Of a stretch of DNA of 64,000 nucleotides, positions 42,426 to 51,022 are shown in pieces (positions within the stretch are counted from its first letter, which is position 1; each line of letters starts with the position of its first letter). The notes beneath the pieces are model-generated. The model saw only the letters and a list, made by a program, of their open reading frames with translations. It did not search any database and had not been told where the DNA came from. The stretch comes from Streptomyces sp. AJS327 (GTDB lineage Bacteria; Actinomycetota; Actinomycetes; Streptomycetales; Streptomycetaceae). The stretch is taken from contig NZ_SKBR01000003.1 of NCBI RefSeq assembly GCF_013450295.1, positions 744,001-808,000 of the forward strand. Direction: 5' to 3'. The position numbers were made by a program, and so were the translations under genes.

Positions 42426-43200
42426 CCGCGCCGTCCCCGGACGCCGTCCGGCGGGTGAAGAACAGGCGGGCACGCTCGTCGAGTTGGGCAGCGACCCGTA
42501 CGCCCCGCGTCCGGTGGGGACGCGGGTCGGAACGGAGGGTGCGGACGGCGTCGACGGTGCGGGCGGACCGAACCCCCGTCATGGTGTCGATGGCGCGGCC
42601 CCACGTGGCACACGCCTTCTCGATGTCGCCCTGCCGCGCCCGCTGTTGGGCCTGGGTGACCAGGTCGAGCGCGATGATGCGGGCGTAGGTCGTGCCCGGG
42701 CGGCTCGCGGTGGCGAGCGCGTACTGCCGTCCGGCGTTCGGCCGGTCACCGATGGTCTCGAACACCTTCGCCGTACGGGAGTGGACGGTGGCCGTGGGCG
42801 GACCCCACACCAGGGCCCAGAGGGGCACGCCGTCCCTGGAGCCGGTGCCAACACTGCCTGGGCACCGTCGAGTTCAGCGAGGGCGCGCCGGGTCTGACCG
42901 GTCTTGGCGAGCGCGTGCGCGTGTGTCACGGCGAATAGGGCTTCCACCGGCGGCGCGACATCGACTCCGCCAGATACCCCAGCGTCGCCCACCAGTGATA
43001 CCGGGGCCCGCGCTCACCAGAACCGCGTGGGCCCCACCTTGTGCCCCTTCGGCGAAAAGGGAGAACAGGCTGATGATGACGTGTCGTTCGGTGGGCAGGC
43101 GTTCGGCTCGCTGGAACCAGTTCCCCCATTTGTCGTCACGGACCGTGTAGGCGTACTCGATCCACAGGGACTCGCCGGGGCCGCCGGGCCGACAGACCGA
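42412..43200 (-). pseudogene. Frameshifted remnant of a TPR/XRE-type regulator
   Basis: TPR-like fragments appear in successive frames: TLGYLAESMS, then VEALFAVTHAHALAKTGQTRRALAELDGAQ, then HSRTAKVFETIGDRPNAGRQYALATASRPGTTYARIIALDLVTQAQQRARQGDIEKACATWGRA. At least two frame changes are needed to join them, and no start or DNA-binding domain is visible. The last fragment ends inside the 3' end of the convergent lipoprotein gene (14-bp overlap). It resembles the C-terminal half of the XRE/TPR regulators common in Streptomyces. Confidence 0.6.
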
Positions 43201-43235
43201 TTCTGCCGGGTTCCGCACCCTGTGCTGGGGTCTGG

Positions 43236-43817
43236 CTACCGCAGGTACGTCTGCTGCCACTCGATGGACGACATGTTCAGCGCGGCCTCGGCCAGCTCCT
43301 GGGCGGACTCGGTCTTGAGCTTCGCGAGGCTGCTGTCGATCCAGGGTTGGACGTTCGAGCAGCCTTGCTCCCGGTACTCCACTGCCTGAAGCAGACACTC
43401 CAGCTTGTCGGCGTCGTGGGCGCAGATCACCTCGGGGGTGTCTCCGTGCTCGTACTCCTCCACGATGCGCCGCGCCCCGGCCTGAACCGCCGGGTGTGCG
43501 GCTGATACCTGGTCAGCGGTGACCCGCTCGTTGCTGGCGGCGTCGAGGTATCGACGGCCGATGTGGGGGATGTCGCTGACGCGGGATTCCTGTGTGTCGT
43601 GCCAGAGGCCGAGGAGAGCGGTCTTCGCGGGATCAGCGCCCTCCATCATGGCGAGCACGGAACCGATGAGCCCGACCCTGAAACTGTGCTCGGCGATGGT
43701 TTCCGGATCCTTTACTCCGGCGATCCACCATCCCGACCGTTTGGCCCGCTTCAGCATCCCCATCTCCAGCAGAAAGCCCGCTGTGCCGGTCGCCCGCTCC
43801 CGCTCTGTTTCCGTCAT
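43236..43817 (-). CDS. HD-domain phosphohydrolase (YfbR-like)
   Basis: 193 aa from ATG 43817, which has GGAGGACT upstream. ATG 43841, overlapping the preceding stop as ATGA, is an alternative adding 8 residues. HD motif: AEHSFRVGLIGSVLAMM (His) and LLGLWHDTQESRVSDIP (HD), then HDADKLECLLQAVEY. Family members are 5'-deoxynucleotidases or related metal phosphohydrolases. It is coupled to the XRE-type regulator gene upstream and sits next to a graspetide operon. Confidence 0.85.
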   Translation of the reverse strand: MTETERERATGTAGFLLEMGMLKRAKRSGWWIAGVKDPETIAEHSFRVGLIGSVLAMMEGADPAKTALLGLWHDTQESRVSDIPHIGRRYLDAASNERVTADQVSAAHPAVQAGARRIVEEYEHGDTPEVICAHDADKLECLLQAVEYREQGCSNVQPWIDSSLAKLKTESAQELAEAALNMSSIEWQQTYLR

Positions 43818-43837
43818 GAGATGAGTCCTCCGATGCG

Positions 43838-44947
43838 TCATCTACGGTTCTCGCGTAGAACGTAGTGCACCGCGTTGAGTTCCCGCCGTGCCCGTCGGGA
43901 GACTCCGTCCTCGTCGAGGAGTTGGGTGGTGTGTGTGGACAGACCGTCCGTCAACTCGCGGTCGGCCAGCGGCAGCCATCTGTGGTACGCCAGCAGTGCC
44001 CAAAGAGAGTGAACGTACAGATCGACGTACGCGGGGGCTTGGCGAAGTCCCGTAACGAGCTCTCTCAGCAGGCGAACCGGCTCCCAGGCGACGGACCTTT
44101 CCCGCATGAAGCCGTCGTTCGCCTGTGGCTCTCGGAGCGCGCCCAGCCAGTAGGCCCAGTAGTTCAGGTTGGCGATCTCCGCCGCGTCATTGTCGACCAT
44201 CGCCCCGTCGATGAAGTCCAGGAGGGGTTGGGGCTCGCCCAGACGTACGAGGGCAGTCGCTGTTGATCGCGCCGTGGCCCAGTGCGGCGTCCAGCCCCGG
44301 GACGCGATGAGATCGCGCCGTGTTCGCAGGGCGTGTCTCATCCACGAGGTCGACTCCGCCGCTCGGCTGTAGGAACAGAGGTACAGCGCCTGGCGATGGA
44401 GAAGCATTCCGTCCTCGCCGGAGCGTGCCGCCGTTTCGGCGGTTTCTCTCAACTCCGAGAAGAACAGGTCGCGTTCCGAAGCGGGCAGCAACGGGGCGTG
44501 AGCCGTGGGGCCCCGACGCCTTCTCTCCTGCCGGGATGCCAAAGCTGGCGGGATGGTTCCGTTCACCGCCCAAGCGATCATGTGGGCGGTGTCGCGGGTG
44601 TGAACCCATTCCGCAAGGGGGTGCCGACCCGGGCCTTCTGGGTGGATCGTTGCGCTGATGACGCGGTCCGCGTCCATCGCCGGGTCCAGCAGCGAGAGCA
44701 CACCGGGGTCCGCACCAAAGGCCAGCAAGCGACGGCGCAGGTCGAGGAGGCTTCCCGCCTTCACATTGGCGAGTGGCCTTCGTCCGCTCTCCCAGCCCTG
44801 CCAGGTGGCGAGGTCAACGCCCACAGTTTCGGCCATACGCGCCTGTGTGCTGTTCTCCTGGCGCACGCTCTCCCGGGCCTTACGAAGCACGAACCCCGCT
44901 ATGGCGCCCGTTGTGGCCCGGCCTCGTGCGACTTCCCTGGCAGCCAT
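43838..44947 (-). CDS. XRE-type regulator with long C-terminal helical domain
   Basis: 369 aa. ATG 44947 was chosen because AGGGGGC lies just upstream. An in-frame extension to 44986 is unlikely. Residues about 14-75 are a helix-turn-helix: FVLRKARESVRQENSTQARMAETVGVDLATWQGWESGRRPL. The remaining 290 residues are helical and TPR-like (LYLCSYSRAAESTSWMRHALRTRRDL). It is divergent from the graspetide operon and coupled to the HD gene, so it may control that operon. Confidence 0.82.
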   Translation of the reverse strand: MAAREVARGRATTGAIAGFVLRKARESVRQENSTQARMAETVGVDLATWQGWESGRRPLANVKAGSLLDLRRRLLAFGADPGVLSLLDPAMDADRVISATIHPEGPGRHPLAEWVHTRDTAHMIAWAVNGTIPPALASRQERRRRGPTAHAPLLPASERDLFFSELRETAETAARSGEDGMLLHRQALYLCSYSRAAESTSWMRHALRTRRDLIASRGWTPHWATARSTATALVRLGEPQPLLDFIDGAMVDNDAAEIANLNYWAYWLGALREPQANDGFMRERSVAWEPVRLLRELVTGLRQAPAYVDLYVHSLWALLAYHRWLPLADRELTDGLSTHTTQLLDEDGVSRRARRELNAVHYVLRENRR

Positions 44948-45288
44948 GAAGCCCCCTGCGCGGTCGGTTATCCAACCCGTACTCACAGTCAGTTCTACTC
45001 CATCTCAGACGACCGTAAGTTCAAGGTGCGCAAGCAATCATCTTCCCCGACCAAGAGGATCGTTGGTTCGTTAGCCATCGAGGAGCGCAATACGGATTCC
45101 TGAGCAGCGCCCGGATTCCGGTCCCCTGCCAAGCCCGTGGGTTGAGTGGCCGCCACGCGACGCCGGTTGCGGCATTCGGAGATGGATTGCGTTCCGGACT
45201 CCACGCCTTCGGCCGCTGACGGCCGAACATGAGGCACGGCTCCGGACGTGCGCGATTCCAGTCGGCCGAGAGACAGGAGAGAAGCACG
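44948..45288. other. Divergent intergenic region of the graspetide locus
   Basis: 340 bases, less GC-rich than its neighbours, without a convincing gene. It must contain promoters for the XRE gene and the graspetide operon. Confidence 0.5.
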
Positions 45289-45549
45289 ATGACTGCTGTG
45301 GACGCCGCTCCCAGGGCAGTTCGCCCTTGGGGAGCCGAACGACTCGAAACGTACCCGACCGCCAGTCGGCTCCCTCACGCGACGGTCACCATCGACCTCT
45401 CGACACAACTTGGCGTGTTTCGTGACGGCGCCGGCAGGGTGGTCGACATGGGTAAGCACGGCACCGGCTGCGGCACCGAGACGTCCACGGTCACGAACTC
45501 GGACTCGCAGAACGACCAGGGGCACGACCAGGATTCCCAGCAGGACTGA
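45289..45549 (+). CDS. Graspetide precursor peptide (putative ATP-grasp-modified RiPP)
   Basis: 86 aa from ATG 45289, with CAGGAGAG upstream. The leader contains the conserved RPWGAERLETYP-type motif near residue 11, typical of SAV_5884-system precursors, followed by TVTIDLSTQLGVFRDGAGRVV. The C-terminal core, about 32 residues from GKHGTGCGTETSTVTNS, is rich in Thr/Ser then Asp/Gln, the pairs joined by ester bonds in graspetides. It also has a Cys. The stop overlaps the ATP-grasp start by one base (TGATG). Confidence 0.85.
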   Translation: MTAVDAAPRAVRPWGAERLETYPTASRLPHATVTIDLSTQLGVFRDGAGRVVDMGKHGTGCGTETSTVTNSDSQNDQGHDQDSQQD

Positions 45550-46514
45550 TGGGAGTGAACGCGCGCGGCCCGGTCCTCGTGGCGACCGAGACGGCGGACG
45601 TCACCGCCGACATGGTGATCACTGAGATCAACCGGCGGAGTGTGCCGGTAGTGAGGTTCAACCCGGCCGACGTCGGGACGGACTTGACGCTCTCAGCCTG
45701 GTTCGGAAACCAGCCGACGCCGGTCGCCGGACAGCTCCGTACGCTGTCGAGGACCGCGGACCTGCCCCAGGCGCGAGCCGTGTACTGGCGCCGCCCCGTC
45801 TGGCCCGACTTCCCACATCTGAACGACAACGATGCCCGCTTCGCCGCGGCTCAGGTGCGGTACGGGCTGGGCGGCGCCCTGTACGCCGTCGAGGGCCCGT
45901 TGTGGGTCAACCATCCGTTGCGCAACGCCGCCGCGGACTACAAACCCGTCCAACTCGCCCTGGCGAAAAGGCTCGGTCTTTCCGTACCGCCGACTCTCGT
46001 CACCAACGACCCAGCGCACGCACGAGAGTTCATGTCCGTACATCGGCAGGTGATCCACAAGACGCTGCGCTGGACTCCCTACGAACGGGACGGAGTTCCG
46101 GTGACAGGGTGGACGCGCCCGGTCACCCCGGACGAGATCGATGACAGCCTGCGCGTCGCTCCACACCTCTTCCAGTCCCGCGTGGACAAGACCTGCGATG
46201 TGCGCGTGCTGGTGGTGGGCCGACGTGTGTTCGCCGTGCGGATCGACTCCGGTCTCCTGGACTGGCGCACGGACTACACGGGCCACTCGTACTCGGTCGT
46301 GGATCTCCCCGGCCCGTTGCGGGAGCGCCTCCTCGTCTATCTCGATCACCTCGGCCTCTCGTCGGGCAGTTTCGATCTCGCTGTGGACCGAGCGGGACGT
46401 TGGTGGTGGCTGGAGCTGAACCCGAACGGGCAATGGGGCTGGCTTGAACAGAGGACCGGGGCGGAGATGTCCGCCGCGTTCGCTGACCTACTCATTCGAG
46501 GAGCAACCGCATGA
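45549..46514 (+). CDS. ATP-grasp ribosomal peptide maturase (SAV_5884-like)
   Basis: 321 aa from ATG 45549. It begins VLVATETADVTADMVITEINRRSVPVVRFNPADVG, the N-terminal domain of the MvdC/MvdD-type graspetide ligases. Central features are YWRRPVWPDFP, LRNAAADYKPVQLALAKRLGLSVPPTLVTNDP and HKTLRW. The ATP-grasp metal site lies in SGSFDLAVDRAGRWWWLELNPNGQWGWLE (Asp and ELNPNGQ). It should form omega-ester or omega-amide bonds between Asp/Glu and Thr/Ser/Lys side chains of the precursor. The stop overlaps the next start (ATGA). Confidence 0.92.
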   Translation: MGVNARGPVLVATETADVTADMVITEINRRSVPVVRFNPADVGTDLTLSAWFGNQPTPVAGQLRTLSRTADLPQARAVYWRRPVWPDFPHLNDNDARFAAAQVRYGLGGALYAVEGPLWVNHPLRNAAADYKPVQLALAKRLGLSVPPTLVTNDPAHAREFMSVHRQVIHKTLRWTPYERDGVPVTGWTRPVTPDEIDDSLRVAPHLFQSRVDKTCDVRVLVVGRRVFAVRIDSGLLDWRTDYTGHSYSVVDLPGPLRERLLVYLDHLGLSSGSFDLAVDRAGRWWWLELNPNGQWGWLEQRTGAEMSAAFADLLIRGATA

Positions 46515-47815
46515 CTGGCCCAACCTCAGCAAGCGACCCAGCCCCCGCAACCGGCCCTGACCGTCTCCCCGTTGGTGAACCCGCGACCCCGGGTGGCCCG
46601 CTGGCCGGGGCCGGGGCCGGGGCCGGGGCCGGGGCCGGGGACGGGGACGCGGGCGCTTCCGCGCGTCGGGCTCTCGCTGAACGTCTCGAAAGGGCCGGGG
46701 TGTTGAGGGAGCCCGGATGGCGAGCCGCGGTGGAGTCGGTCCCCCGGGAGGTGTTCCTCGAACCCGGCGTCTTCCTGCGCGCGAGCGGCGGCCGGTGGCG
46801 TCCGGTCCCCCGGGCCGCCGCCGATCCGGAGGTGTGGGCCGGGATCGTCTACCGCGAGGAGTCCCTGACCACCCAACTCGACGGCCGTCTGACGGCGGAC
46901 GCGGCGGACGGGCTGGTCCTGGGCGTCCCCACCTCGTCCTCCACGACGCCCCTGACCGTGGTCAGCATGCTGGAGGAGCTGGGCCTCGAAGACGGGCACA
47001 CCGTGCTGGAGATCGGTACGGGAACCGGGTACTCCTCGGCTCTCATGTGCCACCGTCTCGGCGAGGACAACGTGACGACGGTCGAGGTCGACCCGGACGT
47101 CGCCGCTCGCGCCGACGCCGCTCTCGAACGGTGCGGATTCTCGACGTGGACCGTGAACGGCGACGGTCTCCTTGGCCACCCGTTCCGCGCCCCGTATGAC
47201 CGGACCATCGCCACGTGCGCCGTCCGCCGCGTCCCCTACGCCTGGATCCGGCAGACGAAGCCCGGCGGCGTCGTTCTCGCCACGGTGGGCGGGACGTGGG
47301 GCTACGGCACGGGGCTGGCGAAGGTCGTCGTCGGCGGGGACGGCACCGCCGAGGGGCGGATCATCCGCCGTTCCTCCTTCATGCAGGCCCGGGCTCAGGC
47401 CCTCCAACCGGTGTCCGGCGATCTGGCCGCCCGCACTGCCCACGCGGACAGCGAGCGTCCGCTCCGGGTCCCGCCCGTCCTGCTGGAGGAGTGGATGCCC
47501 GCCTTCATCGCCCAACTCACCGCTCCCGGGGCGCGGTTGACACGAGCCACGGCGAGCGACGGAACCCCGTTGACGTACCTCTTCGACCCGGAGCGAGAGT
47601 CCTTCGCCGAGTTCGTCGCGGACGGCGAGGAGTGGACCTCCGTCCGGCAGGGCGGTCCCGTACCGCTGTGGGACCGTGTCGAACGGGCCCTGGTCGCTTG
47701 GCGGGAGGCCGGGTCTCCCGGCATCACCACAGTGCGGCTCCGCGTCACGGCGAACGCCCACACGTACTGGATCGAGGGGCATCCCGCTCTGCGCTGGCGC
47801 CACGAGTTGGTCTGA
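46511..47815 (+). CDS. PIMT-like methyltransferase of the graspetide system
   Basis: 434 aa from ATG 46511. An N-terminal Gly-Ala-rich repeat, GAGAGAGAGD (DNA GGGGCC units, 46607-46643), is followed by a protein-isoaspartate-methyltransferase-type domain: RREVFLEPG-like entry, SSSTTPLTVVSMLEELGLEDGHTVLEIGTGTGYSSALM (motif I, about 165) and TVEVDPDVAARADAAL. The C-terminal 150 residues are specific to ATP-grasp RiPP methyltransferases. Studied relatives methylate an Asp of the cross-linked peptide to form aspartimide. The third gene of the operon. Confidence 0.9.
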   Translation: MTGPTSASDPAPATGPDRLPVGEPATPGGPLAGAGAGAGAGAGDGDAGASARRALAERLERAGVLREPGWRAAVESVPREVFLEPGVFLRASGGRWRPVPRAAADPEVWAGIVYREESLTTQLDGRLTADAADGLVLGVPTSSSTTPLTVVSMLEELGLEDGHTVLEIGTGTGYSSALMCHRLGEDNVTTVEVDPDVAARADAALERCGFSTWTVNGDGLLGHPFRAPYDRTIATCAVRRVPYAWIRQTKPGGVVLATVGGTWGYGTGLAKVVVGGDGTAEGRIIRRSSFMQARAQALQPVSGDLAARTAHADSERPLRVPPVLLEEWMPAFIAQLTAPGARLTRATASDGTPLTYLFDPERESFAEFVADGEEWTSVRQGGPVPLWDRVERALVAWREAGSPGITTVRLRVTANAHTYWIEGHPALRWRHELV

Positions 47816-50319
47816 CGTTCGGCGGCTGCGGGATTCCGGCCGTTGGGGGAGAAGGGGAGAGGGGGGAGGGTGCGGGCGGGGGCGGTCAGTGGTTGGAGGG
47901 GGGCGGGTTCTGGCTGGGTGGTGTGGGGTTCGGTTGTCTCGGCGAGGTGGCGTTGTAGGTCGAGGTGGCGGAACTGGTAGACGGCGCCGACCTGGCGTAG
48001 GACGCCCCGATTCTCGTGGGCGTCCTGGAGGAAGGCGATGAGGTTCCGGGGGACGCGTCGGCGTAGTGCCAGCAGCGCGACGGTGATGGTGAAGCCCGCG
48101 TAGACGGTGTGCGCGAGTGCGAAGACGAGCCCGGCCAGGAGCCCGGCCGCGAGTTCCAACACGAACGCCTGCGGTGAAGTGAGCCCGAGCAGGAACCCGG
48201 TCAGGAGCCCGAGCGCGAGCCCGAAGACGAGCCCGATTCCGAGCACGGTGGCGATGAAGGTGCGGCGGTCGCGGTAGTGGAGGGTGACGGGGCCGACCAC
48301 GGTGGTCAACTCCGGTCGTACCGCCCGGAATCCGTACACGAGCCCGGCCATGATCCCGAACACGAGCCCGATCACGAGACCCGGCAAGAACCCGTACACG
48401 AACCCGTCCACGAACCCGTCCCTGATCCAGAGCACGAGGCCGAACACGATCCCGGCCAGGGGGCCGAAGCCGAGGCCGGTGAGGAAGGAGCGGGTTGACC
48501 ATCTGAGTCGGACGCTGGGAGTGCCTGGGTGGGGTGCGGGCAGGCGCGCGAGCCCGAAGGGGAGCCCGATCAAGAGCCCGGTCAGGAACTCGTCCTCGGG
48601 GGAGTAGGTACTGGGGAATCCCGCCGCGAGTTCGTTGAGCAGCGGGAACGCGATCGCGATGGCGATCATGGTGACGAATCCGTGCGCGGCTCTGACGGGG
48701 AAGGAGCGCGTTGACCATCTGCGCCGGACGCCGGGGGTTCCTGGGTCGGGAAGGGACAGGCGGGTGAGTCCGAACGCGATCCCGACCAGGAGTCCGACCG
48801 AGATCCCGTACGGGAGCCTGTCCCAGGGACCATACGGGATCCCATGTGGGAGTCGGAAGTTGTCCCAGTACACGTTGAGGAGTTCGTATGGGAGCCCGTA
48901 GATGATTCCGAACAGGAGTCCTGTGGTGAGGCCGAGGGCGGTGCGGAGGGTGCTTCGTCGGATCGTGAGGGGGAGTTCCCACCAGGCGAGGTTGGGGTTT
49001 CCGTTTCGGTTGTTCTCCAGGTGGCGGGCGAGGAAGACGTGGGTGCGGTGGGCTTGTTCGGGCTTCCAGCGGCGTGGATGGGTGTCGTGGGGGGCGTAGG
49101 CGGCGGGGATGAAGGCGTTGAAGAGGTGGGCGTTGAGGTCGGTTTGGGTGGGGAAGGCGCAGAGTTCGTCGGGGTGTGGAACGCCGTCTGGTGGGGGTGT
49201 GGTGTTGGGCCGGGGGTTGTAGATGGTGCGGGCCAGGAACAGGCCCAGTGGGGTGCCCAGTACCTGTCCGACGGGGGTGTTGGTGCCTAACTGGGTGGCG
49301 ACGGTGTCCCATCGGTTGGCGGCCGGGCTGTGGGGGCCGCCGGCGTCGCGGCGGAGGTATGCCTCGGCGTCTTGGGGTGTGAGGGGCAGGAGGTGGATGC
49401 CGGCTGCGCCGTTGAGTCGCACCATCGCGTCGGGTCGGGTCACGGTGTGGCGGTATGCCGCCGCGCGGCTGGCCAGGACTACCGGTGCTTTGGCGGCTAG
49501 ATCGCGGTTGAGGGCGTTGAAGCCCATGTCGTGGAGGGCGGGTGGGAGTTCGTCGAAGCCGTCGAGTAGCGGGAGGATGCGTCCGGCGTCCAGTAGGGCC
49601 TGGGCCAGATCGCTCTGTTGGCCGGGGGCGGGGGCGCGGAGGCCGGGGTAGCTCTGGCGGAGTTGTGTGGCCAGCCAGTCGTTCAGTGACTGGTCGGCGG
49701 GGTTCCAGGAGGCGAGGGCGAAGAGTACGGGTACCGGACTGCCTGGTGTGTGGGGGGTGTTGAGGTGCTGGAGGAGGCGGATGAGGAGCATGGTCTTGCC
49801 GGAGCCGGGCTCGCCCAGGACCACCAGACGGCGAGTTGGCACCCGTGTGGTGAAGACTTCGCTGATCTGGGCGTCGGCGCCCGCCAGCCCGGTGGAGTCT
49901 TGGGGCCACTGTGCTGGGTCTGCGGGTGGGCCGCCGGGCCATGCGCGGGCCATGTCCTCCAGCAGGGGCCAGGGTTCGACCAGGTCGGTATCGGCCGCTG
50001 TCCAGGCCACCGGCAGGGGGTAGGGGTCGTTCATGCGGCGGTTGGCGGCCTCGTCGTTCCACTGTTTGCCCACGGCGATGGATAACTGGGCGGCGGCCGT
50101 GTCCAGGTCCACCGTGGCGGATGCGACCTGGTCGTGGCGGAAGGTTGCCCACGCCAGATACAGGGGTCCCAGCGTCGCGAAGAAGGAGGCCGTCACCTTG
50201 GCCTGCTCCGATTCGGCGTTCCAGGCGAACGCCAACGCGCCGACCGTCCCCAGCACCACCAACGCCAGGTACCACCCGCCCACCCGCCTGGGCGCCCGAC
50301 CGTTTCCCCCGTGCCTCAC
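47395..50319 (-). CDS. Polytopic NACHT-type NTPase
   Basis: 974 aa from GTG 50319, chosen for CGGGAGG 5 bases upstream. Two N-terminal membrane helices (about 16-34, 45-60) come first. The NACHT ATPase follows, with P-loop VVLGEPGSGKT (169-176) and Walker B ILPLLDGFDELPP, then a STAND helical part. A long C-terminal region has about ten Gly/Phe-rich hydrophobic segments (for example LGLTTGLLFGIIYGLP and LPGLVIGLVFGIMAGLVYGF). Such membrane NACHT proteins are common in Streptomyces and may be signalling or defence related. TTA codons encode Leu79 and Leu344. The last 140 residues are antisense to the graspetide methyltransferase and do not look native. Confidence 0.82.
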   Translation of the reverse strand: MRHGGNGRAPRRVGGWYLALVVLGTVGALAFAWNAESEQAKVTASFFATLGPLYLAWATFRHDQVASATVDLDTAAAQLSIAVGKQWNDEAANRRMNDPYPLPVAWTAADTDLVEPWPLLEDMARAWPGGPPADPAQWPQDSTGLAGADAQISEVFTTRVPTRRLVVLGEPGSGKTMLLIRLLQHLNTPHTPGSPVPVLFALASWNPADQSLNDWLATQLRQSYPGLRAPAPGQQSDLAQALLDAGRILPLLDGFDELPPALHDMGFNALNRDLAAKAPVVLASRAAAYRHTVTRPDAMVRLNGAAGIHLLPLTPQDAEAYLRRDAGGPHSPAANRWDTVATQLGTNTPVGQVLGTPLGLFLARTIYNPRPNTTPPPDGVPHPDELCAFPTQTDLNAHLFNAFIPAAYAPHDTHPRRWKPEQAHRTHVFLARHLENNRNGNPNLAWWELPLTIRRSTLRTALGLTTGLLFGIIYGLPYELLNVYWDNFRLPHGIPYGPWDRLPYGISVGLLVGIAFGLTRLSLPDPGTPGVRRRWSTRSFPVRAAHGFVTMIAIAIAFPLLNELAAGFPSTYSPEDEFLTGLLIGLPFGLARLPAPHPGTPSVRLRWSTRSFLTGLGFGPLAGIVFGLVLWIRDGFVDGFVYGFLPGLVIGLVFGIMAGLVYGFRAVRPELTTVVGPVTLHYRDRRTFIATVLGIGLVFGLALGLLTGFLLGLTSPQAFVLELAAGLLAGLVFALAHTVYAGFTITVALLALRRRVPRNLIAFLQDAHENRGVLRQVGAVYQFRHLDLQRHLAETTEPHTTQPEPAPLQPLTAPARTLPPLPFSPNGRNPAAAERQTNSWRQRRAGCPSIQYVWAFAVTRSRTVVMPGDPASRQATRARSTRSHSGTGPPCRTEVHSSPSATNSAKDSRSGSKRYVNGVPSLAVARVNRAPGAVSWAMKAGIHSSSRTGGTRSGRSLSAWAVRAARSPDTGWRA

Positions 50320-50461
50320 AACAACCTCCCGCCGTGTGCTCCCTACCAGTCTCCCCGGCCGGTGCCACAGTGGCGGGACTTCCGACGGTTGACGGTGTGA
50401 TCGGCGGCGTTCATCTGGTGGGCCTGCCTTGGGTGTTGGGTGCGGGATACCCATATGTGAA

Positions 50462-50491
50462 GCCCCGTCATCCGGAGTCGGACGACGGGGC
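50462..50491 (-). terminator. Hairpin after the first DUF397 gene
   Basis: Stem GCCCCGTC / GACGGGGC (8 bp) just downstream of the gene on the minus strand. Confidence 0.65.
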
Positions 50492-50507
50492 CTGTGTGGC
50501 GTTCGGT

Positions 50508-50717
50508 TCAGGCCGTGGTGGAACCGTCTCGCCGTACGGTTGCGACGAACGTGCCCCAGGCGGACGGCTCGAAGACCAGAGCGGAGCCCTGCGGCGTCTT
50601 GGAGTCCCGGACGGGGACGGCCCCGGCAAGACCAGCTCCTACCTCCAGGCAGTTGCCCCCGTTGGTGCTGTAGCTGGACTTCTGCCAGGTCAGGTTGTGA
50701 TGCGTGATGTTCGGCAT
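50508..50717 (-). CDS. DUF397-domain protein
   Basis: 69 aa from ATG 50717, with AGGGAGGCCCC upstream. The single DUF397 domain is complete: LTWQKSSYSTNGGNCLEVGAGLAGAVPVRDSKTPQGSALVFEPSAWGTFVATVR. DUF397 proteins are usually paired with XRE/DUF5753 regulators and modulate them, as in the BldB-like systems of Streptomyces. It is a tandem copy of the next gene (over 90% identical from CLEV onward) and is followed by its own hairpin. Confidence 0.85.
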   Translation of the reverse strand: MPNITHHNLTWQKSSYSTNGGNCLEVGAGLAGAVPVRDSKTPQGSALVFEPSAWGTFVATVRRDGSTTA

Positions 50718-50759
50718 GGGGCCTCCCTTGGGTGTTGGGGGTGGGTTACCCATGTGTGA

Positions 50760-50791
50760 GGCCCCGTCATCCAGGGTCGGACGACGGGGCC
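50760..50791 (-). terminator. Hairpin after the second DUF397 gene
   Basis: Stem GGCCCCGTC / GACGGGGCC (9 bp), a duplicated copy of the hairpin at 50462. Confidence 0.65.
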
Positions 50792-50806
50792 TGTGTGGCG
50801 TTCGGT

Positions 50807-51022
50807 TCAGGCCGTGGCTGAACCGTCTCGCCGTACGGTTGCGACGAACGTGCCCCAGGCGGACGGCTCGAAGACCAGAGCGGAGCCCTGCGGCGTCTTG
50901 GAGTCCCGGACGGGGACGGCCCCGGCAAGACCGTGTCCCACCTCCAGGCAGTCACCGCCGTTCGGTCCGCTGTAGCTGGACTTCTGCCAGGTCACGAGCA
51001 GGTCACTTGCGCGGGTGGTCAT
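50807..51022 (-). CDS. DUF397-domain protein (partner of the DUF5753 regulator)
   Basis: 71 aa from ATG 51022. Sequence LVTWQKSSYSGPNGGDCLEVGHGLAGAVPVRDSKTPQGSALVF is a complete DUF397 domain. ATG overlaps the stop of the XRE/DUF5753 gene by 4 bases (51019-51022), so this is the original partner and the downstream copy at 50508 is the duplicate. It is likely a small regulator or anti-regulator of the XRE protein. Confidence 0.87.
   Translation of the reverse strand: MTTRASDLLVTWQKSSYSGPNGGDCLEVGHGLAGAVPVRDSKTPQGSALVFEPSAWGTFVATVRRDGSATA

Larger units (their letters stand above)
50428..50990. repeat. Tandem duplication of a 299-bp unit carrying DUF397 genes
   Basis: The segments beginning 50428 and 50727 match almost base for base at an offset of 299 up to the N-terminal codons of the two DUF397 genes, including the downstream hairpin. 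Small differences appear toward the 5' ends of the genes. Confidence 0.85.

Noticed and set aside
44995..45080. 27-codon minus-strand ORF starting MANEPTILLVGEDD
   Set aside because: Protein-like start but no ribosome site and no recognisable family. Kept as a possible remnant only.
46526..50368. 1280-codon open frame on the minus strand
   Set aside because: It is Pro/Arg-rich, without domains, and overlaps the NACHT gene in another frame. The NACHT frame has intact Walker motifs.
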